A stretch of DNA of 40,349 nt from a virus. Positions within the stretch are counted from its first letter, which is position 1, and each line of letters opens with the position of its first letter. Of this stretch, positions 36,312-40,349 are shown piece by piece. The DNA lies in IMG/VR virus record IMGVR_UViG_3300027749_000010, positions 1-40,349 of that record. The stretch is one strand, 5' to 3'. The notes beneath the pieces are model-generated. The model saw nothing but the letters and a program-made list of their open reading frames with translations. It was not told where the DNA came from and made no database searches. The translations under genes were made by a program, and so were the position numbers.

Positions 36312-38290
36312 AGAATTACCCACCTTTGTCCACTAGTGACGGTTACGCTTTGACCAGAAGCAACAGTAACAGGGCCAACAGACATTGCGTTGAATCCACT
36401 TGCTACCGTATAACTTGCAGATATAGTTGCACTGTTAACGACTATGCCATTACTTGCAACCAATTGAGATGCTTGTAGTTCGCCAGTAGAAGGCTTGTAC
36501 AAGTAATTGGCATTGCTTGTGTATATAGTTGTTGGTGTACCTGATGTAGCAGAAGCAAATATTGGGTACAAATTGGATGCTGTACTTGTATCATTGCTTA
36601 ACGTAGCACCTGCTACAACACTTGCCCAGCTTGTATTAGTGCCATCAGTAGTCAGGTATTTGCCTGTGTTTGATGTTTGTGATGGGGCTAATGCGTTAAA
36701 TGCAGTATTTGCAGTTGTTTGACCCGTACCGCCTCTGTTAATAGCAACAGTAGTTCCATTCCATGTGGCACTTGTAATCGAACCAGCGTAATCTAGAGTA
36801 TTTGTTGACCAAGAAACATTGGATGGCGTTGAATCATGTCTATCCCACGAACCAGCAGCAGTCGAGTTATCCAACAAAACAATAGTTACATAACCGCCTG
36901 ACTGGATAGTTGCAATAGTTGTAGAAGAATTATTCTGTACAGTAATAGCACCAGAAGACTGGTTGTTATTAAATGTAAACAATGCACCATTTGGTAGCGT
37001 TGTGCCACTTGGTAACTTAATTGTCTGACCACCAGAGCCCGTAATTTGATAATTTTGTGCGGATGCAGCAGTAAGCGTAATAGTCGTACCGCTTGCCGCT
37101 TGAGATACATATCCCTCAAACAAACAATTAGTTGTAATGTTTCCGCTTGCATCTCGCAAAACAACGCTATTAGCACCTGACGATGTTGTAACTCCTGTAC
37201 CCCCATTAGCTACGGGCAGTGCTGTACCGCTATAACTTAATGCCAATGTACCGCTAGAAGTTATAGGACTTCCGCTAACAGTAAATAATGCAGGAGCAGA
37301 TAGTGCAACTGAACTTACCGCACCAGATCCATCAGTTCCTTTTTGGGCAAGTACATTCCAATATGTTGCATTGGGAGGTGCTTGGTTTGTACTGGCGGCA
37401 ACAGCGTAATAAGAAGTACCGTTATAAGTTACAGCATCACGGATAGCATATGTTGTACCGCTACTCCATGTGCCAAGCCAATTAATGCCTGGTACGCCTT
37501 GCGCTCCCGTAGCTCCCGTAGCGCCCGTAGCTCCTGTAGCGCCCGTGTCACCACGAGGAATTGTGAAATTAAATACCGCAGCGCTTGTCGTTCCAGAATT
37601 GGTTATAACAACTGAACTACCAGCCGCGCCTGTAGTGGTTGTACCAAGTGTAAGAGTAGCGGCAGTCCCTGTTGCACCTGTCGCACCTGTCGCACCCGTA
37701 GCCCCTGTAGCACCGCGAGGAATTGTAAAATCAAAAACAGCGGCACTTGTTGTACCCGAATTGGTAACAGATGCAGATGTCCCAGCCGCGCCTGTGGTGG
37801 TAGTTCCTGCGGCAACTGTGGCAGCAGAACCTGTAGCACCTGTGGCTCCTGTAGCCCCTGTAGCGCCCGTAGCGCCCGTATTCCCGCGAGGAATGGTAAA
37901 GGTAAGGATTGGGTTAGTAGCAGTGCCAGTGTTAGTTACAGAAGCATTAGAACCAGCCGCGCCAGTAACAGGCGTTGGAAATGTAAAGTTAGGAACTACG
38001 CCAAAAAGTCCAGGAACTGTCCAAGCTAATGCTGCCGTTGATTTGGAGTTAACCAAAGCAATTGAAACCCAAACTTGATTTGTTGGCGTAGCAGGTGGCA
38101 ACAATGACCAGCCAGTTGGAGCCGTACCACTATTGGTTGTAAAACTCCATGACCCACCAGTTGGGGTTGCGGGAGCAGTTGCAGAGTCCTGAAAAATAAA
38201 CCATTCAAAATATGTACCACCAAAAGAAATGGTATTTCCATAAAGGCCATTGGTTTCAGTGCCACCGTTATATAAACCGCTTGTAGCCAT
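36308..38290 (-). CDS. Tail fibre with collagen-like GAT repeats
   Basis: 660 aa. Residues 1-105 form a virion-attached domain with WSFTTNSGTAPTGWSLLPP. Residues 109-255 hold three units: TGAAGxxxSVTNxGT..., FTIPRG and a GATGATGATG run. Then INWLGTWSSGTTYAIRDAVT is a carbohydrate-binding-like module common in fibres, followed by IRDAV and a beta-helix-like part. C-terminal ASGQSVTVTSGQRWVIL typical of fibre ends. Start behind AAGGAAGCAAA. Likely receptor-binding. Confidence 0.8.
   Translation of the reverse strand: MATSGLYNGGTETNGLYGNTISFGGTYFEWFIFQDSATAPATPTGGSWSFTTNSGTAPTGWSLLPPATPTNQVWVSIALVNSKSTAALAWTVPGLFGVVPNFTFPTPVTGAAGSNASVTNTGTATNPILTFTIPRGNTGATGATGATGATGATGSAATVAAGTTTTGAAGTSASVTNSGTTSAAVFDFTIPRGATGATGATGATGATGTAATLTLGTTTTGAAGSSVVITNSGTTSAAVFNFTIPRGDTGATGATGATGATGAQGVPGINWLGTWSSGTTYAIRDAVTYNGTSYYAVAASTNQAPPNATYWNVLAQKGTDGSGAVSSVALSAPALFTVSGSPITSSGTLALSYSGTALPVANGGTGVTTSSGANSVVLRDASGNITTNCLFEGYVSQAASGTTITLTAASAQNYQITGSGGQTIKLPSGTTLPNGALFTFNNNQSSGAITVQNNSSTTIATIQSGGYVTIVLLDNSTAAGSWDRHDSTPSNVSWSTNTLDYAGSITSATWNGTTVAINRGGTGQTTANTAFNALAPSQTSNTGKYLTTDGTNTSWASVVAGATLSNDTSTASNLYPIFASATSGTPTTIYTSNANYLYKPSTGELQASQLVASNGIVVNSATISASYTVASGFNAMSVGPVTVASGQSVTVTSGQRWVIL
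37526..37966 (-). repeat. Threefold collagen-like coding repeat in tail fibre
   Basis: Three successive units of the fibre gene repeat the words TGAAG, TNSGT, FTIPRG and GATGATG, at residues 109-150, 164-203 and 214-255. At DNA level they are rich in TGTAGC(A/G/C)CC words on the plus strand. Repeats of this type can expand or contract by recombination and change fibre length. Confidence 0.75.
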
Positions 38291-38299
38291 TTTGCTTCC

Positions 38300-39283
38300 T
38301 TACTTAAAGCTGTAGCGATAGTCGCGGGGTTGAAATTCTGAGGTGAGGTGTTGATCTCCACCTTTCCAGCGACCTTTGTTGTACTGGTCTTCAATCAAGC
38401 CATACGATTCATCTAAACGCGCAAGCCATTTTTGAGATTCTGTTGTGTTTTTATTCTTATCGTAGTAAGCCCACAAAGTACCATAAAGGTAACCTTCGGG
38501 AAATGAAGCCAATACAGCGTTATTTTGGACAATAGGATTTAATGCATCATCCGTTGGGCCAAAAAGAAATGGAAATGTTTTTATGTAATACGCTTTGATC
38601 ACTACTGCATTGCCAGGGTTAGGCGTAAACACGTAGTTAGGGCCAACCTCTGAGAAACTGCCCCGTATCACTCTTGGTACGCCAAATGGACGAACATAAA
38701 GTTGGTCAATCATGCGTCTGCGAATAATCTCACGGTCACCCACACGGTCATACATGATCCAAGGACCAAACCCAGTAGCAGAAGGACTTGTATTAGCGCC
38801 TGGCGTTTCTTGGAAAAACAAAATAGGAATGTTCATATCCGCAGGGATAGGAGCCAAACCTTCTGAATTTGTTGTAATTATTGCTGGTGATGTAGGGTCA
38901 TAAGGGTTACTACGTAGACCAGGTAATTCCAAGGTACGCATCTTTAGTTCAGCAAGCTGAATACAAGATTGAATCTCTAATGATGCTTGCGAAGGAAGCA
39001 GTAATACCAAAGTTGAATAAGTTGCAGAAGACCAGACTCCATCTGGATCGCTAACAGTAATAGTAGTGCTAGTTACAGCTAAAACTGGTGTAAATGGTCC
39101 TGAGATTGATATGCCAATAAAGTCGCCAATATTAATTGTTCCAACAGGCGTGGGAGATACTGTAATTACACCCGTACTTGAATTAAAGGCAGAAGCCGTA
39201 ATAGCTGTGGCTTTAGGAATTGCCCCTACCCACTGTGCTACCCGACTTACTAATGCGTTAGCAGATTGAATATACAAGGACAT
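38300..39283 (-). CDS. Head-tail adaptor, SU10-adaptor-like
   Basis: 327 aa. The N-terminal helix SLYIQSANALVSRVAQWVGA, a middle beta insertion, ASLEIQSCIQLAELKMRTLE, then GYLYGTLWAYYDKNKNTTES and LARLDESYGLIEDQYNKGRW. This C-terminal helix pair is typical of adaptor proteins that bind the portal ring in podoviruses. The N-terminal insertion after residue 25 is unusual for an adaptor. Start behind AAGGAAAATTC. Confidence 0.65.
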   Translation of the reverse strand: MSLYIQSANALVSRVAQWVGAIPKATAITASAFNSSTGVITVSPTPVGTINIGDFIGISISGPFTPVLAVTSTTITVSDPDGVWSSATYSTLVLLLPSQASLEIQSCIQLAELKMRTLELPGLRSNPYDPTSPAIITTNSEGLAPIPADMNIPILFFQETPGANTSPSATGFGPWIMYDRVGDREIIRRRMIDQLYVRPFGVPRVIRGSFSEVGPNYVFTPNPGNAVVIKAYYIKTFPFLFGPTDDALNPIVQNNAVLASFPEGYLYGTLWAYYDKNKNTTESQKWLARLDESYGLIEDQYNKGRWKGGDQHLTSEFQPRDYRYSFK

Positions 39284-39292
39284 GAATTTTCC

Positions 39293-39799
39293 TTACTTTG
39301 TCGGTATAGCGGGATTATAGGGCAATGGTATCTTTCCAGAGGGGTGACAGATAAAGTCAGAATAATACTCATTGACTATTGCATAGAACAGTATTTTGTC
39401 CTTTTTGTCTTGTTTTATCAGTTCCCACGGTCTATTACTAAACCATTTAGAACTAATTTCATGGGCAAAACACTTAGGTAACTGCATAGCGTGGAATGTG
39501 CCAGCAAACATTGGATTGTCCGTCCCATGAATTGCGTGAAACTCTCTACGCTCTTTGCAAAATTGTTTAACATTCTCAACATTCTTTTGTTCATACTGGA
39601 CATATCGTTCCCCATCAACAGCACCAACTTTATAGTTAATATTGTCAGTATTGAATGTTTGAGACCAAGTACCAGACTTGACCTCGTTGTACATTTTGTC
39701 GTTTCTTGCTAGTAAGCCTTCAACCCCAGCTTCAAGGATACCTTTGGAATAGTATCTTTCGTCAATCTTTGCTTCTTCATTATTTAAATTCAATTCCAT
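39293..39799 (-). CDS. Virion-module protein, unknown function
   Basis: 168 aa, charged and mixed alpha/beta: KIDERYYSKGILEAGVEGLL, VQYEQKNVENVKQFCKERRE, AIHGTDNPMFAGTFHAMQ. No domain recognised. Between the capsid-region gene and the adaptor, spaced 9 bp from the latter. A head-completion part is possible. Start behind AAGGAGTCGTT. Confidence 0.65.
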   Translation of the reverse strand: MELNLNNEEAKIDERYYSKGILEAGVEGLLARNDKMYNEVKSGTWSQTFNTDNINYKVGAVDGERYVQYEQKNVENVKQFCKERREFHAIHGTDNPMFAGTFHAMQLPKCFAHEISSKWFSNRPWELIKQDKKDKILFYAIVNEYYSDFICHPSGKIPLPYNPAIPTK

Positions 39800-39846
39800 A
39801 ACGACTCCTTACCAAAAGAGCCTCTTGCGAAGCCCTTTCAGAAAGA

Positions 39847-40349
39847 TTAGTCTTTAGGATTCAAAGTAACAGTGAAGCCTTCAAGAATAATGTGGTCAGT
39901 AGCAGTAGCAGTGTCACCAGTAATGGTCAATGCAACAGATGCTGATGTGTCAATTGCTGTGTAAACATGAGCACTAGCGGCTGCGCCACCAATCAATTGG
40001 GTAGACTGAACACCCAAAGCACCACGATTACGGATAGAGTTCATAGAACTGCCACCAGTAGAAGTTGTGTAAGAAGATGCAGTACCAATTGCAGAAGCAC
40101 CTAAGTACACAGTACCTGTTTTAGCGCCAGCAGAGTTGTTGCAAGCCCAGTTAGAAGTCACAACGATTTGACCGTTGTTGCCAATAGAACCAGCAGGAAC
40201 AGTTACGTTGATCAAAGTAGTTTCAGTGGTAGAACCAGTGAAAGAACTGTTAGAACCTGTAACAGCAGTCAAAGTGCCTGATGGAACAACTGGAGTAAAC
40301 GCAACAGCGCCAACACCGTTAGCAACACCGTATTTACCAGCGTACACAA
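39847..40349 (-). CDS. Virion protein downstream of the capsid gene (3' part; starts at 431)
   Basis: This is the 3' part of the 268-aa gene whose start is at 431; the overlap 40223-40349 repeats bases 1-127. Continues the Ser/Thr/Gly-rich beta pattern (NSSFTGSTTETTLINVTVPA) and ends EGFTVTLNPKD. The GTG at 40347 is not the real start. The frame is unbroken across the junction, which supports circular closure. Confidence 0.85.
   Translation of the reverse strand, partial: VYAGKYGVANGVGAVAFTPVVPSGTLTAVTGSNSSFTGSTTETTLINVTVPAGSIGNNGQIVVTSNWACNNSAGAKTGTVYLGASAIGTASSYTTSTGGSSMNSIRNRGALGVQSTQLIGGAAASAHVYTAIDTSASVALTITGDTATATDHIILEGFTVTLNPKD
40223..40349. repeat. Right copy of 127-bp terminal direct repeat
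   Basis: Exact copy of bases 1-127. Removing one copy gives a 40,222-bp circle in which the gene that crosses the junction is intact. Confidence 0.95.

Noticed and set aside
37526-37966. CRISPR-like repeat spacing in the tail-fibre gene
   Set aside because: The repeats are in frame coding units of a collagen-like protein with unequal spacing, no unique spacers and no cas genes.
37470-38078. 202-aa plus-strand frame of repeated PVAPVAPVAP
   Set aside because: It is the antisense reading of the GAT collagen-like repeats of the tail fibre.

Overview
The window is a complete genome of a tailed double-stranded DNA phage. Bases 1-127 are repeated exactly at 40223-40349, so the contig closes into a circle of 40,222 bp, and one virion gene (268 aa) is split over the two ends. 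The large terminase, the roughly 720-residue P22-sized portal, a separate scaffold, a SU10-type capsid protein, a gp10-like nozzle protein, and the absence of a tape measure or sheath all point to a short-tailed podovirus. The DnaA boxes, the AAGGA ribosome sites and a spanin-like lysis cassette fit a Gram-negative host. The many small families, Gly-rich tail proteins and GTA-type holin are typical of freshwater or marine phages, probably of a proteobacterium (inference). No DNA or RNA polymerase, integrase, tRNA or CRISPR array was seen.

Layout. (1) A long minus-strand late operon starts at a promoter near 10040-10069. It runs through a structured leader (9860-10021), small basic proteins, a small-terminase candidate, TerL, portal, scaffold, capsid, then across the contig junction to the head-tail adaptor, tail fibres, nozzle, ejection proteins and lysis cassette, ending at 20813 with a GNAT enzyme, a metallophosphoesterase and an acidic protein. 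(2) A divergent regulatory region at 17723-17896 separates a minus-strand early operon (Cro-like repressor, DUF1376-type replication protein, PD-(D/E)xK nuclease, DUF1364 nuclease, Dps-like protein; 17722 to 13791) from a plus-strand early operon (17897-20822) with an ERF annealing protein, a SpoVG-like protein ending in an SSB-type acidic tip, a winged-helix regulator and small proteins. (3) A separate plus-strand module (10801-13218) holds ten small genes, including a Gp88-family cysteine protein, nearly all with a distinctive GGGG ribosome site, and ends at a strong terminator. It is flanked by two repeat-rich non-coding blocks. The left one carries three DnaA-box-like sites spaced exactly 19 bp apart. 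The right one carries palindromic iterons.

How it fits together. With no polymerase of its own, the phage seems to use host RNA polymerase and host DnaA-type replication, helped by its own DUF1376 protein, ERF annealase and ssDNA-binding protein. Late transcription of about 29 kb from a single promoter makes the structured leader a natural place for antitermination or other control. The most unusual points are the two-domain leader RNA, the SpoVG/SSB hybrid, a lysis gene that appears to start at ATT, a pair of ORFs overlapping over almost their full length, and the twin 26-bp operators.
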